A stretch of DNA of 64,000 nucleotides from Agrilactobacillus fermenti (GTDB taxonomy: Bacteria; Bacillota; Bacilli; Lactobacillales; Lactobacillaceae), in NCBI RefSeq assembly GCF_021030645.1, contig NZ_JACGCJ010000001.1, positions 1 to 64,000 on the forward strand. Reading direction: 5' to 3'. Of this stretch, positions 33,091-42,678 are shown piece by piece (positions within the stretch are counted from its first letter, which is position 1; every line of letters begins with the position of its first letter). The position numbers were made by a program, and so were the translations under genes. Below the pieces are notes generated by a model that made no database searches, was not told the DNA's origin, and saw only the letters and a list, made by a program, of their open reading frames with translations.

Positions 33091-33134
33091 CAATTGGTAA
33101 TTTAACAGAGTTCGATTAAATCGGAGGAATCAGC

Positions 33135-34136
33135 TTGAAACGGATGCTAACGTTTATTGTCGCGCTGGTTATTTTTTTGATTGTTGCGTTTGTGATGGCG
33201 ACCAAACAGCAACAGCAGCGCGCAAAAACCCCAACCGTAGGCATTTTACAATTGACCACCCATCCGGCTTTGGATGCGATTCACCGTGGTCTTGTGGCTG
33301 AACTAAAAGCACAAGGGTATAGTCCTCAAAAGGGCAATATCAAAATTGACTATCAAAATGCTGAAAACGATCAAAGTAACCTTAAGACTATGAGTGAGCG
33401 TTTTACCAATCATCACGTAAGTGTGATGGTGGGTATCGCCACACCGGCAGCTCAAGCGTTGGCCGATGCAAGTACGAAAATTCCTATTGTGTTAGGAGCT
33501 GTAACGGATCCTAAGGGGGCTAATTTAGTTGCAAATAATGCACATCCCGGCGGCAATGTTACCGGTGTTTCCGATCAAGCCCCAATTAAAGCGCAGCTGC
33601 AGTTGATTCAAAAGCTGCAGCCGAATCTAAAGACATTAGGCGTGATTTCAACCTCTAGTGATGATTCTGCGCAAACACAGGTTCGAATTTTGAAACGACT
33701 CGTTGCCAAAGAAACAACGCTCAAGTTAAAAACCTATACGATCACATCGACCAATGATGTGAATCAAGTAGCTGAAACGATGATGAATCAGGTAGATGCC
33801 GTCTATGTGCCGACGGATAACACCATCGCCAGTGCCATGCAGACATTAGTTCAAGTGGGGAATGCGAAGAATGTTCCGATTTTCCCAGCGGTGGATACTA
33901 TGGTCAAAGATGGAGGCGTGGCGACCATTAGCATTAATCAATATCGTTTGGGGCGCCAAACGGGTAAAATGGTCGTTAATATTTTTCGGCATCATCAAGA
34001 TCCAGCAACAACGCCGGTCAAGTTCATCAAAAAGGGTGATTTAGTTATCAATTTGAAAGCAGCTCACAAGTTAGGCATTCAAATTCCCGCTGACTTGATC
34101 CAGCAGGCAAAAACAAGTGGAGAATTAATTCAATGA
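33135..34136 (+). CDS. ABC transporter substrate-binding protein (TrpX/DUF534 family)
   Basis: A protein of 333 residues. A hydrophobic N-terminal anchor (residues 4-22) has no lipobox cysteine, so it is probably tethered by an uncleaved segment. The ABC_sub_bind fold follows: VGILQLTTHPALDAIHRGL, IVLGAVTDPKGANLV, PGGNVTGVSDQAP, VYVPTDNTIAS. The start is TTG 33135 with CGGAGG eight bases before. The stop overlaps the permease start as ATGA. Members of this family are linked to tryptophan or other aromatic compounds; the substrate here is not proven. No ATPase gene follows. Confidence 0.85.
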   Translation: MKRMLTFIVALVIFLIVAFVMATKQQQQRAKTPTVGILQLTTHPALDAIHRGLVAELKAQGYSPQKGNIKIDYQNAENDQSNLKTMSERFTNHHVSVMVGIATPAAQALADASTKIPIVLGAVTDPKGANLVANNAHPGGNVTGVSDQAPIKAQLQLIQKLQPNLKTLGVISTSSDDSAQTQVRILKRLVAKETTLKLKTYTITSTNDVNQVAETMMNQVDAVYVPTDNTIASAMQTLVQVGNAKNVPIFPAVDTMVKDGGVATISINQYRLGRQTGKMVVNIFRHHQDPATTPVKFIKKGDLVINLKAAHKLGIQIPADLIQQAKTSGELIQ

Positions 34137-35050
34137 ATATGATTGTATCAGCAATTGGCCAGGGGTTACTCTGGGGTATTTTAGGCTTAGGCTTATTTTT
34201 AACATTTCGTATCTTAGATTTTCCAGATATGACCGTGGAAGGAACTTTTCCCTTTGGCGCTGCGGTTGCCGTCGCGCTAATCAGTCATGGTTTTTCACCA
34301 GTTATTGGCTTAATTGGGTCGTTATTAGCCGGGATGTTGGCTGGTTTGACCACAGGTATTTTATACACAAAGGGTAAAATTCCGATCTTGTTGGCAGGTA
34401 TCCTGGTAATGACCGCCCTTTACTCGGTTAATTTACGCGTACTGGGTCGTAGTAATCTGTCTTTGTTAAATAAGCCTAATTTATTTAATTTACCGATATT
34501 GCAGGCGTTGCCACCGTACTTTGGTAGTGTGATTTTGGGTCTGGTACTTGTGAGCATTGCCATTTTGCTGGTGGTCTGGTTTTTACAAACGGACCTGGGG
34601 CAAGCCTTTATTGCCACTGGTGACAACGAGGTTATGGCACGTTCTTTAGGGATTCATACAGATAATATGAAGATTTTAGGTTTGATGGTTGCTAATGGCT
34701 TGATTGGTTTGGCAGGTGGTCTGATCGCCCAAAATAATGGGTATGCCGATGTCAATATGGGTGTCGGTGTGATCGTGATTGGCCTTGCTGCCATTATTAT
34801 CGGTGAAGTGGCCTTTGGAGAATTGACCCTGAATCAACGACTAGTGGCGACGGTTTTAGGGAGTATCATCTATCGGTTTGTACTCTTGATCGTCTTGGGC
34901 CTTGGCTTTAATACCAACGATTTAAAATTAGTGTCAGCCATTGTGCTAGCCTTAGCCTTGATGCTGCCAACATTAGAAAGTAAATGGCATTTACGCCATA
35001 GCGTTCAGCGCGGTCTGGCAAAACCCAATTCGGAATCGACCCAAAAGTAA
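34133..35050 (+). CDS. ABC transporter permease (TrpY-like, branched-chain permease family)
   Basis: A membrane protein of 305 residues with 8-9 hydrophobic segments in the LivH-like permease fold. It partners the substrate-binding protein; the genes overlap by four bases (ATGA), which suggests translational coupling. Typical operons of this type have a third gene for the ATP-binding subunit. Here the next gene, after 64 bases, is tex, and no ATPase reading frame is present. The energising subunit must be encoded elsewhere or has been lost. Confidence 0.85.
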   Translation: MNMIVSAIGQGLLWGILGLGLFLTFRILDFPDMTVEGTFPFGAAVAVALISHGFSPVIGLIGSLLAGMLAGLTTGILYTKGKIPILLAGILVMTALYSVNLRVLGRSNLSLLNKPNLFNLPILQALPPYFGSVILGLVLVSIAILLVVWFLQTDLGQAFIATGDNEVMARSLGIHTDNMKILGLMVANGLIGLAGGLIAQNNGYADVNMGVGVIVIGLAAIIIGEVAFGELTLNQRLVATVLGSIIYRFVLLIVLGLGFNTNDLKLVSAIVLALALMLPTLESKWHLRHSVQRGLAKPNSESTQK

Positions 35051-35114
35051 TATTGGATATCGAAGTTTATTAAAAATATGTTAAAATCTTATTAACTAAT
35101 AACTAGGAGCTTTT

Positions 35115-37313
35115 ATGGATACACAAATACAAACGTTAACGACACAAAAATTACCTCAATATGGGCAGAAACAAATTCAAGCAGTTTTAACATTACTAGA
35201 GGATGGCAATACGGTGCCCTTTATTGCCCGCTATCGTAAGGAACGGACCGGTTCGTTAGACGAGGTTCAAATTCGGGAAATCGAACATACTTATAGTTAT
35301 CTTGAGAATCTTGAAAAGCGGCGCCATGAAGTCTTAGCAACGATTGAGGCGCAAGGTAAATTGACGCCTGAGCTAAAACAGCAGTTGACGCGTGCGGATA
35401 AGCTGCAAACGATCGAAGATCTCTATTTACCTTATAAGAAAAAGCGGCGGACAAAGGCTACGATTGCCAAGGAACATGGCTTAGAGCCGTTAGCCAATTA
35501 TTTACTGCTGCAGCAAGTCAAGGATACGGCTGAAATGGATCGGACGGCGCAGCAGTTCGTTGATCCTGAAAAAGAGGTGCCTGACTTAGAAACGGCTTAT
35601 GCTGGAGCCCATGAAATTATTGCTGAATTTGTTTCTGAAGCGGCAAAGGTTCGAGCTTGGGTTCGGAATTTTACAGCTCAAAATGGTGATTTAACCAGTA
35701 CCGTTAAAGATAAATCATTAGATGAAAAAGGCGTTTACGAACTCTATTATGATTTCTCTGAGCCAATTAAAAACTTGGTTTCCCATCGAATTCTGGCAAT
35801 TAATCGTGGTGAGAAAGAAGACATTTTGAAAGTCGCCCTCACAGTAGACGAGAATCGGATTCAGTGGCATTTGGATCAATTATATATCACCAATTCAGCT
35901 AGTCCGGCCGCAGCTAAAGTCAAAGCCGCAATCTGGGATGGCTATAACCGCTTTATTGCACCAGCCATTGCACGGGAGATTCGTGCTGATTTGAAGACAC
36001 AAGCGGATGCAAAAGCAATTGATGTTTTTGGTGAAAACTTGAAACACCTATTGTTACAGCCACCGATGAAGGGCCGCATCGTTTTAGGCTTTGATCCAGC
36101 CTATCGGACCGGCTGTAAATTAGCAATTGTGGACGGTACTGGCAAGTTTTTAGATAAAATGGTCATCTATCCGCACAAGCCAGCGCCTGAAGCTAAGCGC
36201 AAAGCTGCCTTTGGTCAGTTCAAGGCATTTATTGAGCAATATCAAGTTGAAATGATTGCGATTGGGAATGGGACGGCTAGTCGGGAATCGGTTGAATTTG
36301 TGGTCGATGTCTTAAAATCGATTGAACGGCAAGTTTATTATGTGATCGTCAATGAAGCTGGGGCATCGGTGTACTCCGCGAGTGACAATGCCCGGGCTGA
36401 GTTTCCCGACTTTCACGTGGAAGAACGTAGCGCGGTTAGCATTGCGAGACGCTTACAAGACCCATTGGCTGAATTGTTAAAGATCGATCCTAAAGCGGTT
36501 GGCGTGGGGCAATACCAACATGATGTTTCACAAAAAGCACTATCGGCCCAATTAGATGTGGTTGTGGAAGATGTTGTCAATAATGTGGGGGTCAATTTAA
36601 ATACGGCTAGTCCCGAATTGCTTGTCCATATTTCTGGGTTGACCAAAACGACAGCCAATAATATTGTCAAATTCCGTAATGAAAATGGTAAATTTCAATC
36701 ACGTAAAGCACTTAATCAGGTGCCGCGTTTGGGCCCCAAAGCCTACGAACAGTCCGTGGGGTTCCTACGCATTATTGCGGGTCAAGAGCCTTTAGATAAT
36801 ACCGACATCCATCCTGAGAGTTATCCAGTGGCACAAGCCATTCTAGAAAAACTCGGGTTTGATGAAACGGCTATTGGTACCGATGCATTAAAACAAGCCT
36901 TGAAACGTGTGAATACATCAACCTTGGCAGCTGAGATGCAAGTGGGTACTGAAACCCTAACGGATATTTTTGCAAGTTTAGCCAAACCTGGCCGTGATCT
37001 CCGGGACGACATCCCAGCACCATTATTGCGGCAAGATGTATTGACGATTGAAGACTTAAAACCAAACATGGCTTTACAGGGGACTGTACGCAATGTGGTG
37101 GATTTTGGGGCGTTTGTTGACATTGGCGTGAAGCACGATGGGCTCGTCCATATTTCCCAATTGGCCGATCGGTTTATCAAAGATCCAAATCAAGTCGTGT
37201 CGGTCGGTGATATTGTGAACGTCTGGGTCTTGAGTGTTGATTTGAATCGAGAACGGGTTCAGTTGACGATGATCGACCCTAATGACAAAGAACAAGCAAC
37301 AGCCGGCGCTTAG
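35115..37313 (+). CDS. tex: Tex-family RNA-binding transcription accessory protein (S1 domain)
   Basis: A cytosolic protein of 732 residues with the Tex order of domains: N-terminal helical domain (TVPFIARYRKERTGSLDE), YqgF/RuvC-like domain (GFDPAYRTGCKLAIVDGTGK, about residue 330), helix-hairpin-helix region (NLNTASPELLVHISGL), and a C-terminal S1 domain (GTVRNVVDFGAFVDIG, about 656-720). It binds nucleic acid and is thought to influence transcription and ribosome-linked processes. CTAGGAG lies before the ATG. The sprT gene follows after two bases. Confidence 0.95.
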   Translation: MDTQIQTLTTQKLPQYGQKQIQAVLTLLEDGNTVPFIARYRKERTGSLDEVQIREIEHTYSYLENLEKRRHEVLATIEAQGKLTPELKQQLTRADKLQTIEDLYLPYKKKRRTKATIAKEHGLEPLANYLLLQQVKDTAEMDRTAQQFVDPEKEVPDLETAYAGAHEIIAEFVSEAAKVRAWVRNFTAQNGDLTSTVKDKSLDEKGVYELYYDFSEPIKNLVSHRILAINRGEKEDILKVALTVDENRIQWHLDQLYITNSASPAAAKVKAAIWDGYNRFIAPAIAREIRADLKTQADAKAIDVFGENLKHLLLQPPMKGRIVLGFDPAYRTGCKLAIVDGTGKFLDKMVIYPHKPAPEAKRKAAFGQFKAFIEQYQVEMIAIGNGTASRESVEFVVDVLKSIERQVYYVIVNEAGASVYSASDNARAEFPDFHVEERSAVSIARRLQDPLAELLKIDPKAVGVGQYQHDVSQKALSAQLDVVVEDVVNNVGVNLNTASPELLVHISGLTKTTANNIVKFRNENGKFQSRKALNQVPRLGPKAYEQSVGFLRIIAGQEPLDNTDIHPESYPVAQAILEKLGFDETAIGTDALKQALKRVNTSTLAAEMQVGTETLTDIFASLAKPGRDLRDDIPAPLLRQDVLTIEDLKPNMALQGTVRNVVDFGAFVDIGVKHDGLVHISQLADRFIKDPNQVVSVGDIVNVWVLSVDLNRERVQLTMIDPNDKEQATAGA

Positions 37314-37315
37314 CC

Positions 37316-37798
37316 ATGATGGACAATCAAGCTTTAACGAAGCTGGTACAAACTATTTCCCGGGAAAAGTTTCAGCGGCCTTTCAAGCACCAAGCTATTT
37401 TTAATAGTCGGCTCCGGACGACTGGCGGCCGGTATCATTTAGCCGATCATCATATTGATATCAACCCTAAAATTTTGACTTATTATGGCCAGGCCGAGTT
37501 GATTGGCGTGATCATTCACGAATTATGCCACTATCATTTACACTTGACCGGTCAGCCTTATCAGCATCAAAGTCAGGCTTTTCGGAGGTTATTGGCACAG
37601 ACGGGCGGCAGTCGTTACGCGCCGCCATTACCTAAAACCAATCACCAACAAAAGGTTGAAGTTTATCAGTGCCGTCAATGTCAGCGAAAATATTTTCGCC
37701 AACGTAAGCTTAATTTAGACCGTTACGCTTGTGGTCGCTGTGGCGGTAAATTAACACATATCGCAACTTATCGGCAATCAAAAAGTAAAGTTTCTTAA
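37316..37798 (+). CDS. SprT-like zinc metalloprotein
   Basis: A protein of 160 residues with the metal site HELCHYHLHLTG (H-E-x-x-H) near residue 65 and a C-terminal zinc ribbon (two C-x-x-C pairs: CRQC and CGRC). This is the SprT-like architecture related to SPRTN proteases. No good ribosome binding site is visible; the ATG lies two bases after the tex stop, so translation is probably coupled to tex. A second ATG at 37319 is possible. Copy O of the repeat begins four bases after the stop. Confidence 0.88.
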   Translation: MMDNQALTKLVQTISREKFQRPFKHQAIFNSRLRTTGGRYHLADHHIDINPKILTYYGQAELIGVIIHELCHYHLHLTGQPYQHQSQAFRRLLAQTGGSRYAPPLPKTNHQQKVEVYQCRQCQRKYFRQRKLNLDRYACGRCGGKLTHIATYRQSKSKVS

Positions 37799-37802
37799 GG
37801 TG

Positions 37803-37918
37803 AGAGCGTGACAAAGGGTGGTCAGCGATTGAGCACTAACAAGAAGCACGATAAATGGTGGTTTTGCCATTTGAGTGATTCGATGTTAGGTGAAGTCGTT
37901 CCCCTTTGGAACGCGTTT
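37803..37918 (-). repeat. Bulged-palindrome element, copy O (type 1)
   Basis: A 116-bp element, reverse orientation, between sprT and hom. Helix 1 CAAAGGG, bulge GACC-like, helix 2 AACGAC / AGCGAT strand. It is a single copy. Confidence 0.84.
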
Positions 37919-37977
37919 AATATAGAATGATTGGTAAAATATAGTCAGTGAACTCAAATTTCCTAAGGAGGATCCAC

Positions 37978-39267
37978 ATGGAAGAAATTAAAATTGGCAT
38001 GCTCGGACTCGGGACAGTGGGTAGTGGTGTCGTGCGCATTATGAATGATCATCAAGAGAAAATCTCACAGATCACGGGCCGCCGCTTAAAAATTATTAAG
38101 ACAGCTGTACGCCACCTGGATGCCCATAGTACACAAGCGGTGCCAGGGATGCAGATCACCGACGATGTTAATGCGGTGCTGCATGATCGTGAGATTCAAA
38201 TTGTCGTCGAAGTTATGGGGACGATTGACCAAGCCAAAGCTTACATCATTGATGCCTTAAAACATGGCAAACATGTGGTGACAGCCAATAAGGATTTGAT
38301 TGCTCAGTATGGCAGTGAATTAGTACAGATCGCTCAGGAAAATAAAGTGGATCTGTTTTATGAAGCCAGTGTTGCTGGTGGCATTCCGATTCTAAGAACA
38401 ATCGTCAATAGTTTCGCAGCCGACCAGGTGGAAGATGTCAAAGGCATTGTCAACGGGACGACCAATTATATTTTGACCCAGATGGTGGCCAAAGGCGTGT
38501 CTTATGCTGATGCATTGAAGTCAGCTCAGGCGCTTGGTTTCGCCGAAAGCGATCCTACGAACGATGTGAAAGGCATTGATGCTGCCTATAAGATGATCAT
38601 TTTGACCCAGTTTGCTTATGGCACCAACGTCAAGATGTCTGATGTAACGGTGGAAGGTATTGATGAAATTGATTTAGCTGACATTAATCAAGCAAAATCA
38701 ATGGGATATACCATGAAATTAGTTGGTGAATCGCAAGAAATTGCGGGTAAATTAGCGGTTTCCGTAGAACCGATGTTGGTACCTAAGGATCACCCACTAG
38801 CCACCATTCAAAATGAAAATAATGCTGTATTGGTCAAGGGTGCAGCGGTGGGCACGACAATGTTTTATGGACCTGGTGCTGGTGAGATGCCCACAGCCAA
38901 TAGTGTGTTGAGCGATATTATCGCGGTGACAAAAAATATTGTACTGGGGACAACCGGCAATACGTTCAATGGATACCGCCAAAAAGCAGCTTTAGCCACG
39001 CCAGACATGATTGAATCCGCTTATTATCTGGCGTTAAGAATGCCAGATATTCCTGGTCAACTATTAAGATTAACAGATATTTTGACAAAAGCTGATACTT
39101 CAGTCAATCAAGTAATTCAGACCGAAACGGATGGTGAGCACGCTCGTGTTGTTGTGGTGACACATAAAATTAGTTTGGCACAATTACAAACCATCCGTGA
39201 TCAAATCAATCGTAATTCCGATATCGACTTGATTTCATGTTACAAAGTTTTGGAGGCCCAGGCATGA
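37978..39267 (+). CDS. hom: Homoserine dehydrogenase
   Basis: An enzyme of 429 residues that reduces aspartate semialdehyde to homoserine with NAD(P)H, the branch step to threonine and methionine. It has a Rossmann motif GMLGLGTVGSGVVRI, ANKDLIAQYG, the catalytic-domain signature VNGTTNYILTQM, and a C-terminal ACT domain (from about residue 350), which suggests threonine feedback control. ATG 37978 is chosen because AAGGAGGA precedes it. Its stop overlaps the thrB start (ATGA). Confidence 0.96.
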   Translation: MEEIKIGMLGLGTVGSGVVRIMNDHQEKISQITGRRLKIIKTAVRHLDAHSTQAVPGMQITDDVNAVLHDREIQIVVEVMGTIDQAKAYIIDALKHGKHVVTANKDLIAQYGSELVQIAQENKVDLFYEASVAGGIPILRTIVNSFAADQVEDVKGIVNGTTNYILTQMVAKGVSYADALKSAQALGFAESDPTNDVKGIDAAYKMIILTQFAYGTNVKMSDVTVEGIDEIDLADINQAKSMGYTMKLVGESQEIAGKLAVSVEPMLVPKDHPLATIQNENNAVLVKGAAVGTTMFYGPGAGEMPTANSVLSDIIAVTKNIVLGTTGNTFNGYRQKAALATPDMIESAYYLALRMPDIPGQLLRLTDILTKADTSVNQVIQTETDGEHARVVVVTHKISLAQLQTIRDQINRNSDIDLISCYKVLEAQA

Positions 39268-40130
39268 AAATTATTGTGCCAGCAACGTCAGCCAATTTAG
39301 GACCCGGGTTTGATTCTTTAGGTATTGCCTTAAATTCATTTTTGGTTGTGGAAACGCTAGAACCCGCTAATGAATGGCGTGTGGATCACCCATTTGGGCC
39401 TAAAGTACCTAGCAATCAGTATAATTTGGTCGTACGAACGGCTTTGGCTATTAAACCAGATCTAGCGCCGCAACACTTAAAAGTCACCTCTAATATTCCG
39501 TTAGCCCGGGGATTGGGCAGCAGCAGTTCCGCTATTGTTGCTGGGTTAATGTTGGCCAATGAGCTGGGGGCAATGGGATTAGATCAAACCATGCTATTAC
39601 AGTTGGCCACGCGCTTAGAAGGGCATCCGGACAATGTTGCTCCGGCAATTTTAGGTGATTTCAGCGTCGCAACTTATGATGAAGACTGGTGTGATGCTGT
39701 CAAAATGGACTTTCCTAAATTGGACTTTGTGGCTTATATTCCAGATAAAGAATTGCGGACTAAAGAAAGCCGGGAAGCCTTGCCGTCTAAGTTAGATTAT
39801 CCTAAAGCTATCCATACAGGTTCGGTGGGCAATGTCTATATTGCCGCGATCGCTAGTAAAAATATCGAATTAATGGGCCGCATGATGATTCGAGATGAAT
39901 TCCACGAGCCTTATCGCCTAAAACTCGTCCCAGAGCTGGAAGAGATTCGGCAAGTATTACAGCACACAGCACATGTCGGGACCTATTTAAGTGGGGCCGG
40001 GCCAACGGTCATGACTGTGACGCAGAAACAAGAAACTGAACAAGTGGTGGCTCGATTACAAACACACTTTTCGACTGGTGAGGTACGGGTCATGCATATT
40101 GATCGACTTGGCGCTCGGGTCATAAAATAG
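39264..40130 (+). CDS. thrB: Homoserine kinase
   Basis: A GHMP-family kinase of 288 residues that phosphorylates homoserine for threonine synthesis. The ATP-binding motif PLARGLGSSSSAIVAG is clear, together with the N-terminal PATSANLGPGFDSLG. ATG 39264 overlaps the hom stop by four bases, and GGAGG lies inside the hom end. The operon stops here; threonine synthase is not adjacent. Confidence 0.96.
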   Translation: MKIIVPATSANLGPGFDSLGIALNSFLVVETLEPANEWRVDHPFGPKVPSNQYNLVVRTALAIKPDLAPQHLKVTSNIPLARGLGSSSSAIVAGLMLANELGAMGLDQTMLLQLATRLEGHPDNVAPAILGDFSVATYDEDWCDAVKMDFPKLDFVAYIPDKELRTKESREALPSKLDYPKAIHTGSVGNVYIAAIASKNIELMGRMMIRDEFHEPYRLKLVPELEEIRQVLQHTAHVGTYLSGAGPTVMTVTQKQETEQVVARLQTHFSTGEVRVMHIDRLGARVIK

Positions 40131-40141
40131 ACGAATTTTTA

Positions 40142-40171
40142 TTGACAGTACGGCATTTCTTAGCATATAAT
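40142..40171 (+). promoter_or_regulatory. Promoter of tRNA-Leu
   Basis: Consensus TTGACA (40142-40147), 18-base spacer, TATAAT (40166-40171), placed 36 bases before the tRNA. Confidence 0.8.
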
Positions 40172-40207
40172 TGTTTTTGTGCTATTTCAGATAGCGCAGA
40201 AACATAA

Positions 40208-40292
40208 GCGGGCGTGGCGGAATGGCAGACGCGCAAGATTAAGGATCTTGTGGGGAATTATCCCCGTGGAAGTTCGAGTCTTCTCGCCCGCA
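40208..40292 (+). tRNA. tRNA-Leu (anticodon AAG)
   Basis: An 85-base class II tRNA: acceptor GCGGGCG/CGCCCGC, discriminator A, anticodon stem CAAGA/TCTTG, loop TTAAGGA giving AAG, a long variable arm (TGGGGAATTATCCCCGT), and T-arm AGTTCGAGTCTT. The A34 would normally be edited to inosine. Confidence 0.93.
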
Positions 40293-40340
40293 TTAAAATA
40301 TTGCCTTTTGAAACACATTTAAACCAAAAGTGTTGTCATG

Positions 40341-40391
40341 AATAAGTAACTGAAAACAAAGCACTAGTTTTGTTCCAGTTACTTATTTTTT
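40341..40391 (+). terminator. Terminator after tRNA-Leu
   Basis: Stem AAGTAACTG.AAACAAA / TTTTGTT.CAGTTACTT followed by ATTTTTTT. Confidence 0.85.
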
Positions 40392-40441
40392 TGCTTTTGG
40401 CTGCTGCGGATATTTTAGGATAGGATTTAATTGACTAACGT

Positions 40442-40490
40442 AAAAAGCGATACAGAATCAGGTAAAATTCCTGACTTTGTATCGCTTTTA
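40442..40490. terminator. Terminator of scrA (bidirectional form)
   Basis: AAAAGCGATACA...TCAGG pairs with CCTGA...TGTATCGCTTTT. It lies 13 bases after the scrA stop on the minus strand, with T-rich flanks on both strands. Confidence 0.8.
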
Positions 40491-40502
40491 ATATAGCTAA
40501 AT

Positions 40503-42479
40503 TCAATTATTCATGGCGACTGGATTGTTCACCGTTGGGGCGGTGATGGCTAATAAGTCAGCGCCAGTTGAGACATCACCTTGGGTCATTGGTGCGACTT
40601 CTGCGTAACGGTTGGTATTGGTGACCACGATCATAACGGTGGTGTCATAGCCAGCTTCGGCAATTGCTTGATAGTCGAAGCTGCCTAAAGGATCACCTGC
40701 CGCAACGTGGTCCCCTTGGTTAACGCTGCTGGCAAAATGCTTACCTTGTAATTCCACCGTATCAATCCCCAAATGAACCAGAACCTCGGCGCCATCATCT
40801 GATTGAATCCCATAAGCGTGATGAGTTGGATAGGCGACGGTGACGGTTCCAGATATGGGTGCCACGACGGCATCAGCCGTTGGTTTGATTGCAATGCCTT
40901 TACCCATGATCTCAGTAGAAAAAACTTGGTCGTTAACTGAAGTGATTGGTGTCGTCGTACCAGCGACAGGCGCTTTGATGATTTCATCGTGAAGCACACT
41001 GACGGAGGCGTCGGTAGCGGCTGCGTCTGATGTAGTTGTTGTTTCAGCAGCTGGGGCCTTCAAAGCTTTTTTGGCATAGACATAAGTAGTGGCAAAAGAA
41101 ACGACCAGACTGACGAGTCCACTCAACAAGAATGCTGGAATCGCCCTTGGACTAATGGAGATAAAGCCAATAACCCCAGCTGACCCCATGGAAACAGCTA
41201 GAACATGGGATAAGCCTAAGAGCGCACTAGCGATACCTGAAGCAATCGCCGCACAGAAGAATGGAAACCTCAATTTCAGATTGACCCCAAAGATGGCTGG
41301 TTCGGTGATGCCTAGTAAAGCAGAGACACTGGAACTGGAAGCCAGTGCCTTTTGTTTCGCATCTTTAGTGGCAAAAAAGATTGCTGCAGCAGCCCCCCCT
41401 TGAGCGATATTCGCCATTGAAGCAACAGGGAAGATGAAAGAGCCACCAGTCTTACTGATATTGGCTAGTAAAGAAGTCTCGATCGCCGGGAAAGTTTGAT
41501 GTAAGCCAGTCACAACAATAGCAGAATAGAAGAGGCCAAAGATTCCCATGCCGAACCAACCCGTCATATTATACAAGTTAACTAACCCGTTGGTTAAAAG
41601 ATCACTTAAACTCCGTAAGACTGGGCCGATGATCGTAAAGGTTAGAAAGCCAGTGATCACGATGGCCAGCATTGGCGTAAACGTAAAATCAACCGCGCCT
41701 TTAAGATGTCTGTGGAAGAATTTCTCAATCGTTGCCAGAATGAAAGCCACCCCTAAAATCGGCAGAACTTGACCTTGATACCCGGCTTGCGCCACGTGCA
41801 GGCCAAAAATATTCCAATAGGCCATTTTACCAGCAGCCGTGACGGCAGCGACATTGTAACCGTTGACTAAGGAAGGCAAGACCATGATCATACCCATGGC
41901 TGCCCCTAAGTATTGATTGCCGCCGAAGCGTTTGGTAGCCGAGAAACCTAAGAGGATGGGTAAGAAGGTGAATGGTGCGGAAGCCATCGCGTTGATCATT
42001 TCGGCTAAACCTTTAAGGCCAGGCCATTGTTGAACAACAGATTTAGCCATAAATAGGTGTTCGGAAGTTAAGACGTTGTTTAGCGCCATCAAGAGTCCGC
42101 CAGCAACTAACGCTGGAATGATGGGAATGAAGATATCCGACAGCATCTTAAGAAAACTTGTAAAATAGTTTTTCTTACCGGAAGTCGCCGCAATTTTCTT
42201 AATGTCATCTGTAGTAGCTTCTTTTAAGCCGGTAATATCAATGAGCTGGGCGTAAACTTTATCCACGTCGCCAGGACCAATAATGATTTGATATTGGCCG
42301 CCAGTTTCAAAAGTGCCCTTTACATCTGGGTCGGCATCCAGTGCTTTTTGGTCGATGGTTTTAGAATCTTTTAGTACCAACCGTAATCTCGTGGCACAGT
42401 GGGCAGCGGCTTGAATGTTCGCTTGACCAACATCTTTTAATACTCTTTTTGCGACAGCTTTATGATCCATCTCAGTCAC
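40503..42479 (-). CDS. scrA: Sucrose-specific PTS enzyme IIBCA
   Basis: A membrane permease of 658 residues that takes up and phosphorylates sucrose. IIB at the N-terminus has the phospho-cysteine in [10 protein letters not shown] (about residue 27). IIC follows with about ten membrane segments (about 105-470). IIA at the C-terminus has the phospho-histidine in [14 protein letters not shown]. The order B-C-A is usual for the glucoside family. It is divergent from scrB with ScrR-type operators between them. Trehalose or beta-glucosides are alternatives, but the partner sucrose-6-phosphate hydrolase supports sucrose. Confidence 0.9.
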   Translation of the reverse strand: MTEMDHKAVAKRVLKDVGQANIQAAAHCATRLRLVLKDSKTIDQKALDADPDVKGTFETGGQYQIIIGPGDVDKVYAQLIDITGLKEATTDDIKKIAATSGKKNYFTSFLKMLSDIFIPIIPALVAGGLLMALNNVLTSEHLFMAKSVVQQWPGLKGLAEMINAMASAPFTFLPILLGFSATKRFGGNQYLGAAMGMIMVLPSLVNGYNVAAVTAAGKMAYWNIFGLHVAQAGYQGQVLPILGVAFILATIEKFFHRHLKGAVDFTFTPMLAIVITGFLTFTIIGPVLRSLSDLLTNGLVNLYNMTGWFGMGIFGLFYSAIVVTGLHQTFPAIETSLLANISKTGGSFIFPVASMANIAQGGAAAAIFFATKDAKQKALASSSSVSALLGITEPAIFGVNLKLRFPFFCAAIASGIASALLGLSHVLAVSMGSAGVIGFISISPRAIPAFLLSGLVSLVVSFATTYVYAKKALKAPAAETTTTSDAAATDASVSVLHDEIIKAPVAGTTTPITSVNDQVFSTEIMGKGIAIKPTADAVVAPISGTVTVAYPTHHAYGIQSDDGAEVLVHLGIDTVELQGKHFASSVNQGDHVAAGDPLGSFDYQAIAEAGYDTTVMIVVTNTNRYAEVAPMTQGDVSTGADLLAITAPTVNNPVAMNN

Positions 42480-42490
42480 CCCTTGGTAAT

Positions 42491-42505
42491 TTGTTAAGCG
42501 CTTTT
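42491..42505. promoter_or_regulatory. Possible ScrR operator or cre site near scrA
   Basis: TTGTTAAGCGCTTTT carries the AAGCGCTT core also seen in the two other sites of this intergenic region. Confidence 0.5.
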
Positions 42506-42516
42506 ATTATTCACAA

Positions 42517-42534
42517 TATAAAACGCTTTCCAAA
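42517..42534. promoter_or_regulatory. cre-like site in the scrA-scrB intergenic region
   Basis: TATAAAACGCTTTCCAAA resembles the CcpA site consensus around the central CG. Confidence 0.5.
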
Positions 42535-42535
42535 A

Positions 42536-42555
42536 ATTGTCAAGCGTTTGACAAT
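42536..42555. promoter_or_regulatory. ScrR operator, central
   Basis: ATTGTCAAGCGTTTGACAAT is a 20-bp palindrome with one broken central pair, the form expected for a LacI-family regulator. It lies between the divergent scrA and scrB. Confidence 0.75.
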
Positions 42556-42604
42556 TTTAAATAATCTGTTTCAAGTAAACATCTATATTCTAAGGAATAA
42601 TCGC

Positions 42605-42624
42605 AAAGTAAGCGCTTGACAATT
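42605..42624. promoter_or_regulatory. ScrR operator, scrB-proximal
   Basis: AAAGTAAGCGCTTGACAATT shares AAGCGCTTGACAATT with the central site. It is 55 bases before the scrB start. Confidence 0.65.
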
Positions 42625-42678
42625 GTTGCTAATTCTGCAATATTTAAGTTTATAAAATTAACGATGAGGTGGTCAGAA

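Noticed and set aside
37919-37977. T-box leader upstream of hom-thrB
   Set aside because: The leader is too short and has no T-box sequence (TGGNACCGCG-like) or specifier hairpin; repeat copy O fills most of the gap.
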